Positions 26,404 to 34,908 of a stretch of 64,000 nt of DNA are shown here, one piece after another. Positions within the stretch are counted from its first letter, which is position 1, and every line of letters starts with the position of its first letter. A program made the position numbers and the translations under genes. Location of the stretch: contig NZ_JAUTAE010000001.1 of NCBI RefSeq assembly GCF_030818415.1, positions 2,320,001 to 2,384,000 on the forward strand. The letters are read 5' to 3'. Source of the stretch: Sphingomonas sp. SORGH_AS_0950 (GTDB lineage: Bacteria; Pseudomonadota; Alphaproteobacteria; Sphingomonadales; Sphingomonadaceae). The notes below the pieces were generated by a model. That model was given only the letters and a program-made list of their open reading frames with translations, did no database searches and was not told the DNA's origin.

Positions 26404-27198
26404 TTATTGCAGCGCGGCGGAATCGACCTTCAGCGACGGCGGGTTGATGACCGGTGGCGCATAGGGCTTGGCGGCGGGGACCGGCTGGCTCGACAGCACG
26501 GGGCCACTCGCCCCAGCCTGCGCGACCGGCGGATTGGCCTGTGCGGCGATGGCGAGCGGCGCGGTCGTGCGCTGCACCGGCACCATCGTCCCCGCACGCC
26601 ACGCATCATAGGCGCGGAAGAAGGCGATGAACGGCGCATCCAGCCGGTCCAGCCGCGCCGCCGCGCCGGTTTCGAAATCGTCGGTGGGCGCATTGCTGAT
26701 ATCGGCGAGCACCGCATCGGCGGCGGCGCAGAAGCCCTTGCGCACCGGAGTGGTCGAGAAGAAATTGTACAGCCGGGTCATCGCATCGTCATAGCGGTCG
26801 CGCCAGTCGCCGCCCTGCGCCTGATATTCGGCCGAATAGCGTTTCTCGGCGGCGGCCAGCGCGATCTTCCGCGTGGTCAGCATGGTGTTGTAGCGGGTGA
26901 CGATCAGCCCTTCGTCCGGCCCGCGACAGGCCAGCGCCGCGACGTTCAGCGCCGAGCGCAGATGCCAGATCGTCGCCGCGCTGGTCAGCGCACGGTTGGG
27001 CGTGGCGTAATTGCCGTCGGGCAGCAGCGCAGGGATCCGCATCCCCGGCGTGGCGCCGGGCGGCAGCGGCGCGCGCGCAACCTGCGGCGGGGCGGGCACC
27101 ATCACCGGCGGCGGCGCGACCTTGGCGGTCTCGCGCGCGGTACATCCCGCCAGCGAGAGACCGATCGCGATACCCGATACAACACGCAAACTCGCCAT
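26404..27198 (-). CDS. Lipoprotein of unknown function
   Basis: A 264-residue protein with a lipoprotein signal MASLRVVSGIAIGLSLAGC (lipobox LAGC, Cys19). A Pro/Ala/Val-rich linker runs to about residue 50, a mostly alpha-helical domain with ALACRGPDEGLIVTRYNTML and RKGFCAAADAVLADI (two Cys) covers about 70-200, and the tail is Pro/Ala-rich. I do not recognise a family. It ends eight bases from the convergent XRE gene. The start is placed at the signal peptide rather than at a longer frame. Confidence 0.75.
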   Translation of the reverse strand: MASLRVVSGIAIGLSLAGCTARETAKVAPPPVMVPAPPQVARAPLPPGATPGMRIPALLPDGNYATPNRALTSAATIWHLRSALNVAALACRGPDEGLIVTRYNTMLTTRKIALAAAEKRYSAEYQAQGGDWRDRYDDAMTRLYNFFSTTPVRKGFCAAADAVLADISNAPTDDFETGAAARLDRLDAPFIAFFRAYDAWRAGTMVPVQRTTAPLAIAAQANPPVAQAGASGPVLSSQPVPAAKPYAPPVINPPSLKVDSAALQ

Positions 27199-27310
27199 GA
27201 CCCTGATCCTCGGAAAACCCCGCCCCCGGCTGTTGGAGACGTCATGCCGAATCAAGGTTAACGCGTCGTAACCCGTGCGATGAAGCGAGCCTTATGTCCG
27301 AGGGTTGGAA

Positions 27311-27333
27311 ATCCTCCCCGGCACGGGGAGGAT
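27311..27333. terminator. Hairpin ATCCTCCCCG-gca-CGGGGAGGAT
   Basis: Perfect 10-bp arms with a three-base loop, its last base being the first base of the complementary stop codon of the nitronate monooxygenase gene. The same hairpin forms each end of the element at 40118-40247, so this is probably a solo arm of that family that now works as a transcription stop. Confidence 0.6.
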
Positions 27334-28376
27334 CAGGCCGTGCGCGCGACCAGCGCGGCGGCGGCCTCGGCCATCAGTTGCGCCAGGATGTCGGCGATCG
27401 GCTCTTCCTTCGTGACCATGCCGACCGACTGGCCCGCCATCACGCTGCCATGCTCGACATCGCCCTCGATCACCGCACGGCGCAGCGCGCCCGCCCAGTA
27501 ATGCTCGATCTGGAGCTGCGCCTCGGCCATTGCGACCTTACCCTCGTCGAGCGACTGGGCGACTTCGCGCTGCTTGGCGGTGAACAGCTCGCCGCCCGCA
27601 TTCTTGAGCGCGCGGACCGGGATGACCGGCAGGCGCGGGTCGATCTGCACGCTCGCCACCGCGTCGCGGGCGGAGGCGCGGATGAACGCCTTCTTGAAAT
27701 TGGGATGCGCGATCGATTCGGTCGCACAGACGAAGCGCGTGCCGAGCTGGACGCCCGCCGCCCCCATGTCGAGATAGGCGGCAATCGCCTCGCCCCGGCC
27801 GATGCCGCCCGCGACGAAGACGGGGACTTGGGCCGCGATCTCGGGCAGCATTTCCTGCGCCAGCACGCTGGTCGAGACGGGGCCGATATGGCCGCCCGCC
27901 TCCATCCCCTCGATCACCAGCGCATCGACCCCCGAGCGGATCAGCTTCTTGGCCAGGGAAAGCGCGGGCGCGAAGCAGATGACCTTCGCGCCGGTTTCCT
28001 TGATCGCCTCCAGCGCGCCCTTGGGGGGCAAGCCACCGGCGAGCACGACATGGCCGACCTGGTGACGGCCGCACACCGCGATCAGATCGAACAGCTGCGG
28101 GTGCATGGTGATCAGGTTCACGCCGAAGGGGCGGCTGGTCATCGCCTTGGTCGCGGCGATTTCCGTGTCGAGCAGTTCGGGCGTCATCGCGCCGCACGCG
28201 ATCACGCCGAAGCCGCCCGCGTTGGACATGGCGGAGACGAGGTTGCGCTCCGACACCCAGGACATGGCACCCGCCATGATCGCCATGTCGGCGCCAAGAA
28301 ATTCCGCGCCGCGCGCCATGCGGGTGGCGAGACGCTGTTCGCCGGTGGTGGTGGTGGTGGTGAGGGTGTCGGTCAT
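27333..28376 (-). CDS. Nitronate monooxygenase / 2-nitropropane dioxygenase-like flavoprotein
   Basis: A 347-residue FMN-dependent TIM-barrel protein. Supporting stretches are GAMSWVSERNLVSAMSNAGG, ALVIEGMEAGGHIG, VFVAGGIGRGEAI and the phosphate-binding GAAGVQLGTRFVC. Family members oxidise nitronates, and some relatives are enoyl-ACP reductase (FabK-like) or unknown oxidoreductases, so the substrate is uncertain. The N-terminus has six consecutive Thr coded by a GGT/ACC repeat, which could vary in length; a start at the later ATG (MARGAEF) is possible. It ends inside a hairpin. Confidence 0.85.
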   Translation of the reverse strand: MTDTLTTTTTTGEQRLATRMARGAEFLGADMAIMAGAMSWVSERNLVSAMSNAGGFGVIACGAMTPELLDTEIAATKAMTSRPFGVNLITMHPQLFDLIAVCGRHQVGHVVLAGGLPPKGALEAIKETGAKVICFAPALSLAKKLIRSGVDALVIEGMEAGGHIGPVSTSVLAQEMLPEIAAQVPVFVAGGIGRGEAIAAYLDMGAAGVQLGTRFVCATESIAHPNFKKAFIRASARDAVASVQIDPRLPVIPVRALKNAGGELFTAKQREVAQSLDEGKVAMAEAQLQIEHYWAGALRRAVIEGDVEHGSVMAGQSVGMVTKEEPIADILAQLMAEAAAALVARTA

Positions 28377-28419
28377 CGGCGCTCCATGCCGTGGAGCGCG
28401 GCGGACGGCAAGATTTGGT

Positions 28420-28634
28420 TCACGCGAAGCCGCGATGACGCGAAGAAGAAGGGGTTCGCGCAGAGGCGCAGAGGACGCAGAGAGGTTTCGCGCGCGGCAG
28501 CGCAATCGAAGCTCCAACAGACCGTTATTGGAGGACACCAATAGCGGCTGCATACGCCACCTCTGCGCCCTCCGCGCCTCTGCGCGAACCAATCTTCCTG
28601 AATACGCTTCGCGTCTTAGCGGCTTCGCGCGAAC
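28420..28634. repeat. Nested three-stem inverted-repeat element
   Basis: The 364-base gene-free gap 28377-28740 is filled by repeats. Here three stems nest around one centre. The outer arms are TTCACGCGAAGCCGCGATGA and its partner ending 28634; the middle arms are GTTCGCGCAGAGGCGCAGAG (28454) and CTCCGCGCCTCTGCGCGAAC (28570-28589); the inner hairpin is CCGTTATTGG (28522-28531) with CCAATAGCGG (28538-28547). A single middle arm also occurs at 12880. The transcript could fold into one long rod. Confidence 0.8.
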
Positions 28635-28642
28635 CCATCCCT

Positions 28643-28724
28643 CCGTCATCCCAGCGAAGGCTGGGATCTTTGGCGAGCGGGATCGTATCCGGGCCAGAGG
28701 CCCCAGCCTTCGCTGGGGCGACGG
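28643..28724. repeat. Inverted-repeat element, CCCAGCGAAGGCTGGG type
   Basis: Arms CCGTCATCCCAGCGAAGGCT (28643 onward) and GCCCCAGCCTTCGCTGGGGC (to about 28720) are inverted copies with internal palindromes. The plan resembles the element at 4589-4692 (CCCCGGCGAAGGCCGGGG type). It lies just after the lysC stop on the minus strand. Confidence 0.75.
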
Positions 28725-28740
28725 GGTATCGGTCGGGTCG

Positions 28741-29991
28741 TTACGCCGCCTCGGCGTCCAGACCATAAGCGGTGTGCAGCACGCGCACCGCCAGTTCGGT
28801 ATAGTCCTCTTCGATCAGCACGCTGACCTTGATCTCCGAGGTGGTGATCGCAAGAATGTTGATCCCGCGCGCGCCCAGCGTCTGGAACATGGTCGACGCC
28901 ACGCCCGCATGGCTGCGCATGCCGACGCCGACGACCGAGATCTTGGCGACCCGCGTGTCGTGGACCATCTTGGCATAACCGATGTCACCGCTCGCCTTTT
29001 CCAGCACGTCCAGGGTGCGGGCGAGGTCCGCCGAAGGGACGGTGAAGGTCACGTCGGTCGAGCCGGTCGAATGCGCGATATTCTGGACGATCATGTCCAC
29101 ATTGATGCCTGCATCCGCAAGCGGCGCGAAGATCGCGCCCACCGAACCGGGCCGATCCGGCACGGCGGTCAGGGTGATCTTGGCTTCGTTCTTGTCATGC
29201 GCGATGCCGGTGATGAGCTGGCGTTCCATATCGTCGATTTCCTCTTCGCCCACGATCAACGTGCCGCGATGTCCGTCTTCGTCCCGTGCGTCGTCGAACG
29301 AGCTCAAGACCCGCACGCGCACCTGTTCCTTCATCGCCAGACCCACCGATCGGGTCTGGAGCACCTTGGCGCCGACGCTGGCGAGTTCCAGCATCTCCTC
29401 ATAGGTGACCTTCGACAGTTTCCGCGCGCGGGGCACGATGCGCGGGTCGGTGGTGTAGACGCCGTCGACATCGGTGTAGATGTCGCACCGCTCCGCCTTC
29501 ATCGCCGCCGCGACTGCGACCGCGCTGGTGTCCGATCCGCCGCGACCCAGCGTCGTGACCCGGTTGCCCTCGGCCACGCCCTGGAAGCCGGGGATGACCG
29601 CGACCACGCCCGCCGCCAGGCTCTCGTCGAGCGCGGTGGTGTCGATCTCGCCGATCCGCGCCTTCGCGAAGGCCGTGTCGGTGTGGATCGGCAATTGCCA
29701 CCCCAGCCACGAACGGGCGGGGACGCCCATCGCCTGGAGCGTGATCGCCAGCAGCCCGCTGGTGATCTGTTCGCCCGCCGAGACGACGACGTCATATTCC
29801 TGGGGATCGTAGAGCGACGAGGCCTCGCGGCAGAAACCGACCAGCCGGTCGGTCTCGCCCGCCATCGCGGAGACGACGACCGCGACCTGATGCCCAGCCT
29901 CCACCTCGCGTTTGACCCGCGCCGCCACGTTGCGGATGCGCTCGATTCCGGCCATCGAGGTGCCGCCGAACTTCATCACGATACGGGCCAT
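28741..29991 (-). CDS. lysC: Aspartate kinase
   Basis: A 416-residue enzyme that phosphorylates aspartate in the first step to lysine, threonine, methionine and diaminopimelate. The kinase domain opens with IVMKFGGTSMAG and contains TLGRGGSDTSAVA and YTDVDGVYTTDPRI. Two ACT regulatory domains follow from about residue 265 (ITLTAVPDRPGSVGAIF and KISVVGVGMRSHAGVAST), indicating feedback control. The start is the ATG giving MARIVMKFGGTS; the open frame upstream runs into the divergent ubiG gene. It is not next to thrC, which lies at 53133. Confidence 0.96.
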   Translation of the reverse strand: MARIVMKFGGTSMAGIERIRNVAARVKREVEAGHQVAVVVSAMAGETDRLVGFCREASSLYDPQEYDVVVSAGEQITSGLLAITLQAMGVPARSWLGWQLPIHTDTAFAKARIGEIDTTALDESLAAGVVAVIPGFQGVAEGNRVTTLGRGGSDTSAVAVAAAMKAERCDIYTDVDGVYTTDPRIVPRARKLSKVTYEEMLELASVGAKVLQTRSVGLAMKEQVRVRVLSSFDDARDEDGHRGTLIVGEEEIDDMERQLITGIAHDKNEAKITLTAVPDRPGSVGAIFAPLADAGINVDMIVQNIAHSTGSTDVTFTVPSADLARTLDVLEKASGDIGYAKMVHDTRVAKISVVGVGMRSHAGVASTMFQTLGARGINILAITTSEIKVSVLIEEDYTELAVRVLHTAYGLDAEAA

Positions 29992-30045
29992 GCGGTTTTT
30001 GCCAATCTCCTTGGGGTAAAACGGCGGTCCTGATAGGTAGCCCCC

Positions 30046-30783
30046 ATGACGAACGCAAGCCATTTGAACGATTCTACCATTATCGGCGCCGAAGCCGCAC
30101 ATTTCGGAAAGATGGCGGCCGAGTGGTGGGACCCCAAGGGGTCGAGCGCGATGCTGCACCGGCTGAACCCGCCGCGCCTGCGCTATATCCGCGAGCAGAT
30201 CGATCTGCACTGGGATGCCGACGGACAGGGCTTCACCCCTCTGACGGGCAAGCGCGCGCTCGATGTCGGATGCGGGGCGGGGTTGCTGTGCGAGCCGCTG
30301 GCGCGTCTGGGCGCCGAGGTGACGGGGCTGGACGCGGCGGCCGAGAATGTCGCGGTCGCCGCCGCCCATGCCGCGCAATCGGGACTGGCGATCCATTACC
30401 GCGCGGGCAGCGTCGAGGGGCTGGCGGGCGAGACGTTCGACCTCGTCACCTCGCTGGAGGTGATCGAGCATGTTGCCGATCCGGCGCGCTTCGTGCGCGG
30501 GCTGGCCGATGCGCTGGCGCCCGGCGGGCTGATGATCCTGTCGACGCCCAACCGCACGCCGCTGTCGAAACTGGCGCTCATCACGCTGGCGGAGGGGACG
30601 GGCGCGATCCCGAAGGGCACGCATGACTGGTCGAAATTCCTGACCCCCGACGAGCTGACCGCCTTGCTGACCCAGGCGGGACTGACGGTGCGCGACGTGC
30701 GGGGGCTGAGCTATTCGCCGACCAAGGGGTTCATGGTCAGCGACTCGACCGCGCTCGACTATTTCGTCACCGCAACGCGGTAA
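30046..30783 (+). CDS. ubiG: Ubiquinone biosynthesis O-methyltransferase UbiG
   Basis: A 245-residue SAM methyltransferase that performs both O-methylations in ubiquinone synthesis. It shows the conserved AAEWWDPKGSSAMLHRLNP N-terminal signature, SAM motif ALDVGCGAGLLCEPLARLG, LEVIEHVADPARF and the IPKGTHDWSKFLTPDEL segment that distinguishes UbiG. It is divergent from lysC with a 54-base gap. A repeat element follows. Confidence 0.96.
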   Translation: MTNASHLNDSTIIGAEAAHFGKMAAEWWDPKGSSAMLHRLNPPRLRYIREQIDLHWDADGQGFTPLTGKRALDVGCGAGLLCEPLARLGAEVTGLDAAAENVAVAAAHAAQSGLAIHYRAGSVEGLAGETFDLVTSLEVIEHVADPARFVRGLADALAPGGLMILSTPNRTPLSKLALITLAEGTGAIPKGTHDWSKFLTPDELTALLTQAGLTVRDVRGLSYSPTKGFMVSDSTALDYFVTATR

Positions 30784-30791
30784 TTCCCTTT

Positions 30792-30992
30792 CCTCCCCTT
30801 GCAGGGGAGGTGGCAGGCCGCAGGCCTGACGGAGGGGTGTCCCGGCCCGAGAGGACAGGGATATCCTCGCCACCGGGGACACCCCTCCACCATGCTTCGC
30901 ATGTGTGCGAGCGAGATGGTGCCCCCCGGGCACCATCTTGACGTGCCGGGGGGCACGGCAAAGCTCGCCCACCCTCCCCTTGCAGGGGAGGA
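30792..30992. repeat. CCTCCCCTTGCAGGGGAGG-ended repeat element
   Basis: The gap 30784-31012 holds two copies of the hairpin CCTCCCCTTGCAGGGGAGG at its two ends (30792-30810 and 30972-30990). Between them are paired stems (GGAGGGGTGTCCC with GGGGACACCCCTCC) and GGTGCCCCCCGGGCACC near 30919-30935. No gene is present. It follows ubiG and precedes the GT39-like gene in the same direction. Confidence 0.75.
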
Positions 30993-31012
30993 ATGATTCT
31001 GGACCTATCCGA

Positions 31013-32449
31013 ATGTCGAGACTGCCTAGCAATCGCCCCGCCACGGCGAACCACCGCCTCCTGATCCTCCTCGCCGTGGCGATCCTCGCCCGCATGGCGA
31101 CCTTCGGCAATCCGGTGGTCCATGTGGACGAGGAGTTCTACTTCTTCACCGGCCATGCGATGTGGCAGGGCGCGTGGCCCTTCGTCGATGTGTGGGACCG
31201 CAAGCCGATCGGGCTGTTCCTGCTCTATGCCGTGCCCGCCGCATTCGGGTTTCCGGCGGGTATCTGGGCCTATCAGGCGATGGCGCTGGCCAGCGTGGTC
31301 GCGACCGGATGGCTGATCACGCGGATGGCGGAGCGACTCGGCTGGGGCGCGGGCGCGACGGCGGCGGGCATCGCCTATATCCTGTGGCTCGGTCTGCTCG
31401 GCGGACAGGGCGGGCAGGCGCCGGTCTTCTACAATCTGCTGATGATGGGCGCGGCCTGGGCGATCTTCGAATCGGATCGGCGGGGAGTGCGCAGCCTGGG
31501 GCTGGCCACGATGGCGCTGGTCGGATTGGTCCTCCAGATCAAATATTCGGCGGTGTTCGAGGGGATGGTCTTCGGCCTCTGGCTGCTGGGCGGCGAGTGG
31601 CGGCGGAGCCGGAGCCCGGTCGCGCTGATCCTGTACGGCGCGGCGCTGGTCCTGGTGTCGCTGGTCCCGACCGCGCTGGCGGCGGGCGTCTATGCCGCGA
31701 TCGGCCAGTGGGACGCGTTCCTTTACGCCAATTTCCTGTCGATCTTCCGTCGCAACCCCGATCCCCTGCCCGAGCTGGCGGGCAATCTGGGGCAGATGGT
31801 CCTGATCCTGTCGCCGGTCGTGACGCTGGCGGTGCTGGGCCTCAAGCGCGCGACCCGCAATCGGGAGCATGGCTTCCTGGCGGTCTGGCTGGCGGCCGCG
31901 ATCGTCGGTGTGCTGCTGTTCCGGCCCTGGTTCGACCATTATGGCCTGCCCATCCTGCTGCCCGCCTGCACCGCCGCCGCCGCGATGCTGGGACGCGCGG
32001 ACTGGCGGCGGCGCTACACGCCAGCGCTGCTGCTCACCGCCGCGCTGGCCGGGCAGATCGTACTGGTCGCGCTGCGCCACGAGCGGGGCGGCCCCGCCGA
32101 GTTCGCCGCATTGTCCCAGGCGGTCGGCAAGGGGCCGGGATGCCTCTATGTCTATTCGGGCAGCACGATGCTCTATGTCGTGACCGAGCGTTGCACCCTG
32201 TCGCGCTATATCGTGCCCGCGCATCTCAGCCGGGCGCGCGAAGCGGGTGCGACCGGCGTCGACCAGGATGCCGAGATCACTCGCATCCTCGCCCGGCACC
32301 CCGCCGTGGTCGTGATGCGCCCGCCCTATAAGGGCGAGCGGCCCGCCGCCCATGCCCGCATCATGGCAGCGATGGCGGACGGATACCGGCTGACCGCGAA
32401 ACTGCCGATGGGCAATGAGATGATCAGCGTCTATAAATCCACGCGATGA
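31013..32449 (+). CDS. Membrane glycosyltransferase, GT39/ArnT-like
   Basis: A 478-residue integral membrane protein with about eleven helices. It has the acidic motif of polyprenyl-phosphate-dependent GT-C enzymes early in the sequence: VVHVDEEFYFFTGHAMWQG followed by FVDVWDRKPIGLFLLYA. Such enzymes move a sugar from a polyprenyl phosphate donor to lipid or protein on the periplasmic face. A soluble C-terminal part begins near residue 360. The start MSRLPSN is chosen since the longer frame extends into the repeat. The stop overlaps the DUF2334 gene by ATGA, so the two are coupled. Confidence 0.8.
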   Translation: MSRLPSNRPATANHRLLILLAVAILARMATFGNPVVHVDEEFYFFTGHAMWQGAWPFVDVWDRKPIGLFLLYAVPAAFGFPAGIWAYQAMALASVVATGWLITRMAERLGWGAGATAAGIAYILWLGLLGGQGGQAPVFYNLLMMGAAWAIFESDRRGVRSLGLATMALVGLVLQIKYSAVFEGMVFGLWLLGGEWRRSRSPVALILYGAALVLVSLVPTALAAGVYAAIGQWDAFLYANFLSIFRRNPDPLPELAGNLGQMVLILSPVVTLAVLGLKRATRNREHGFLAVWLAAAIVGVLLFRPWFDHYGLPILLPACTAAAAMLGRADWRRRYTPALLLTAALAGQIVLVALRHERGGPAEFAALSQAVGKGPGCLYVYSGSTMLYVVTERCTLSRYIVPAHLSRAREAGATGVDQDAEITRILARHPAVVVMRPPYKGERPAAHARIMAAMADGYRLTAKLPMGNEMISVYKSTR

Positions 32450-33183
32450 AACGCCTTCTCGCCTCGATCCATGACGTGTCCCCCCGGTTCGAGGGGGCGG
32501 TCGATGCGCTGTTCGACCGGCTGTCGGGGCATCTTGGCGGGCCGCGCCTCGCCATGCTGGTCATCCCCGACCATTGGAACAGCGCGCCGATCGCGCCGGG
32601 CACCCCCTTTGCCACCCGCCTGCGCGACTGGGCGGACATGGGGATCGAGATGTTCGTCCATGGCTGGTCGCACAAGGACGATATGGTCCACACCGACCAG
32701 AAGACCGCGCTGAAGGCCAAGCACATGACCGCGGGCGAAGGCGAGTTCGTTGGCTTGCCCCACGCCGAGGCGCTGCGCCGGATGAAGCGCGGCACCGCGC
32801 TGATCGAGGACATCATCGGCCGCCGCGCGACCGGCTTCATCGCGCCCGCCTGGCTCTATTCGGATGAGGCGCGGGCAGCGCTCGGCGATGCCGGGTTCGG
32901 GCTAGCCGAGGATCATTTCCGCGTCTGGACGCCCGCCGACGGCCGGATCGTCGCGCGCGGGCCGGTCGTCACCTGGGCGAGTCGCTCACGCGGGCGGCAA
33001 CTGAGTTCGCTCGCCGCCGCCGCCGTACTGCGCCACGGCCTGCGCCCGACGCCGGTTGCGCGGGTCGCGGTCCATCCGGGCGACAATGGCGTGCCCGCGC
33101 TGCTCGACAGCATCGACAAGACCTATTCGCGACTGGCGAAGACCCATACGCCGTCGCGCTATGCGGATTTGCTCGCCGCCTGA
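32446..33183 (+). CDS. Polysaccharide deacetylase-like protein (DUF2334)
   Basis: A 245-residue protein of the carbohydrate esterase 4/NodB-like fold. The metal site is readable as Asp10 in SIHDVSP and His72/His76 in VHGWSHKD, and FIAPAWLYSD matches the later R/P-A-P-x-W region. There is no signal peptide, so it may act in the cytoplasm. It probably deacetylates a sugar intermediate. Coupling to the membrane glycosyltransferase suggests both modify the same glycoconjugate. Its stop abuts the stop of the convergent hypothetical gene with no base between. Confidence 0.85.
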   Translation: MKRLLASIHDVSPRFEGAVDALFDRLSGHLGGPRLAMLVIPDHWNSAPIAPGTPFATRLRDWADMGIEMFVHGWSHKDDMVHTDQKTALKAKHMTAGEGEFVGLPHAEALRRMKRGTALIEDIIGRRATGFIAPAWLYSDEARAALGDAGFGLAEDHFRVWTPADGRIVARGPVVTWASRSRGRQLSSLAAAAVLRHGLRPTPVARVAVHPGDNGVPALLDSIDKTYSRLAKTHTPSRYADLLAA

Positions 33184-33645
33184 TCAGCGCGCGGCGAGGC
33201 TGTGAAGATATTGGTGCCTCGCGTCTGACCCGCGTGGATAGCGGGACAGCGTCTTCACCTCGGCGCGCGTCAGGGTGAAGCGGTGATAGCCCTTGCCGGT
33301 CAGGCATTGCTCGACATCGCTCACCTGAATCGCCTGAAGGTCGCGCTTCTGCCGGTCGGGTTGCGTTCGCCGGACCGAATCGCCCCAGCTATCGCTTTCG
33401 GAAGCGCTGGGGAAATTCAAAAGGCGATCCGCCGTCTCGAACCCTCGGATGAAACGCTTGGCCGGTTCGTCCTGCGAGACATCGCGGAAATAGCCGGTCT
33501 TGGCACATTCGATCGCGTCGGCGCGGTATTGGGCAAAGCTGATGCCGGGCTTACCCCAGCTTTCGATCGGGGGACGGTCGGCGGCCTGGGCCGTGCCCGT
33601 GGACACCAGCATGATGCCGATCACGACTGCGAAGCCCCGACTCAT
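33184..33645 (-). CDS. Exported protein of unknown function
   Basis: A 153-residue protein with a signal peptide (MSRGFAVVIGIMLVSTGTAQA, cut before ADRPP). The mature part has two cysteines (AIECAKTGYF, VEQCLTGKGYHRF), and C-x-x-x-GY patterns of this sort occur in small periplasmic proteins. I do not recognise a family. It may be the last gene after the GT4 operon or have its own promoter; a perfect dyad lies 10 bases upstream of its start codon. GGGGAA is the likely ribosome site. Confidence 0.7.
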   Translation of the reverse strand: MSRGFAVVIGIMLVSTGTAQAADRPPIESWGKPGISFAQYRADAIECAKTGYFRDVSQDEPAKRFIRGFETADRLLNFPSASESDSWGDSVRRTQPDRQKRDLQAIQVSDVEQCLTGKGYHRFTLTRAEVKTLSRYPRGSDARHQYLHSLAAR

Positions 33646-33655
33646 CGACCATTCC

Positions 33656-33675
33656 CCATGACATTTTTGTCATGG
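33656..33675 (-). promoter_or_regulatory. Perfect dyad CCATGACA-TTTT-TGTCATGG
   Basis: A 20-base perfect palindrome with 8-base arms and a 4-base centre, directly before the ribosome site of the exported protein gene (start 33645). In mRNA it would be a hairpin next to the ribosome binding site; in DNA it could be a repressor site. There is no terminal T-run in the direction of transcription, so a terminator is less likely. Confidence 0.45.
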
Positions 33676-33713
33676 TGACAGACTCCCGAGCGGTGCGAAA
33701 GGTCCGTTTCGGC

Positions 33714-34898
33714 TTAAGCGACGGCCCGCTGCTGCTCGCCTTGGTCGAGCAGCCGCTGGTAGCGCGCGATCAGCGCCTCGGCATGGTCGCGGTCGCTGAA
33801 CACCTTGCCCGCCGCGACTCGCGCGGCGTTGCGCAGGACGCGCTGGTCGCGCGACAGGAGCCGCTCGATCGCCTCGGCGCAGGCTGCGCCGTCGCGGGCG
33901 CGGAAGGTCTCGGCGAACAGCGGATTGGCGACCTCGGCGCACCCGCCATAATCGGGCACCACCAGCGGCAGGCCCGAAGCCAGCGCCTCCGACGCCACCA
34001 GCCCGAAGGTTTCGGTCTCGCACCCATGGACCAGCGCGTCGCAGCTCGCCATGATCCGCGCCAGGCGCGGGCGGTCATAGACCGGGCGGAACAGGCGGAT
34101 ATGCGGGCTGCCCGCGATCCGCTTCTCCAGCGCGCGGCTGGCGACGCCGCCGCCGATCAGGACCAGCCCGACCGGACGGCTGGAGGCCACCCGCTCGACC
34201 GCGTCGATCACCATCGTCCAGCGCTTTTCGGGATGATGCCGCCCCAGCCCCAGCAGCAGATGCGCATCCTCGGGCAGCGCGCATTGCGCCAGCAGCGCCG
34301 CACGCAGCCGTTCGTCGCGGTGGTCGGGCGAGAAGAAATGCCGCTCGATCCCCAGCGGGATCCCCTCGTCCACCCGCACGCCGCGCTTGCCGAGTCGCTT
34401 GACCAGCGCCGGGCCGTTGGACAGCACCAGGTCGTAATGGTCGAGGAAGCGGTTCATGTAGCGGCTGTACCAGCTGAACCAGTCCTCCACCCGCTCCTGC
34501 GCGACGATGCCGTCCAGCCAGCGGACCGGATAGGTGCCGACATTGTCGTTGTGCATGAAGAAGACCTTCTTCGCGCGCCCCTGCCAGTTGGCGACGAACC
34601 AGGCGGGCTTGGCGGGCGACGACACCTCGACGATGTCGGGGTCCAGCTCGTCGAGCAGGCGGCACACCGGCGCGCCGTCCCAGAACATGCCGTAATTGGT
34701 GTCCAGGATCAGGCGCGGCGCCTTGATATAGATGATCTTGCCGCCGCCCGGACGCTCCTCGACCATATCCTCGGTGCCGGGGGCGAGCACGATCAGCTCA
34801 TGGCCCATCTCGGCCAGGATCGACATCTTGCGGTCGATATAGGTCCGCACCCCCCCGCCGGTAGGCGAGTAGAATTCGTTGACGTCGACGATACGCAT
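33714..34898 (-). CDS. Glycosyltransferase family 4
   Basis: A 394-residue GT-B glycosyltransferase. The N-terminal Rossmann half has FYSPTGGGVRTYIDRKM, the linker and second half show LGLGRHHPEKRW, and the donor-binding E-x7-E motif appears as ETETFGLVASEALA. It would move a sugar from a nucleotide-sugar donor to a lipid or saccharide on the cytoplasmic side. It is the third gene of a minus-strand operon with the membrane protein and DUF2141 genes (10-base spacing). The acceptor is unknown. Confidence 0.9.
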   Translation of the reverse strand: MRIVDVNEFYSPTGGGVRTYIDRKMSILAEMGHELIVLAPGTEDMVEERPGGGKIIYIKAPRLILDTNYGMFWDGAPVCRLLDELDPDIVEVSSPAKPAWFVANWQGRAKKVFFMHNDNVGTYPVRWLDGIVAQERVEDWFSWYSRYMNRFLDHYDLVLSNGPALVKRLGKRGVRVDEGIPLGIERHFFSPDHRDERLRAALLAQCALPEDAHLLLGLGRHHPEKRWTMVIDAVERVASSRPVGLVLIGGGVASRALEKRIAGSPHIRLFRPVYDRPRLARIMASCDALVHGCETETFGLVASEALASGLPLVVPDYGGCAEVANPLFAETFRARDGAACAEAIERLLSRDQRVLRNAARVAAGKVFSDRDHAEALIARYQRLLDQGEQQRAVA

Positions 34899-34908
34899 CG
34901 TCTTCCCC

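Noticed and set aside
28377..28740. Possible CRISPR array in a repeat-rich gap
   Set aside because: The repeats are inverted and nested, not regularly spaced direct repeats with unique spacers, and no cas gene is near.
29992..31110. N-terminal extension of aspartate kinase by some 370 residues
   Set aside because: It runs opposite the intact ubiG gene and has no domain features; the family start MARIVMKFGG is at 29991.
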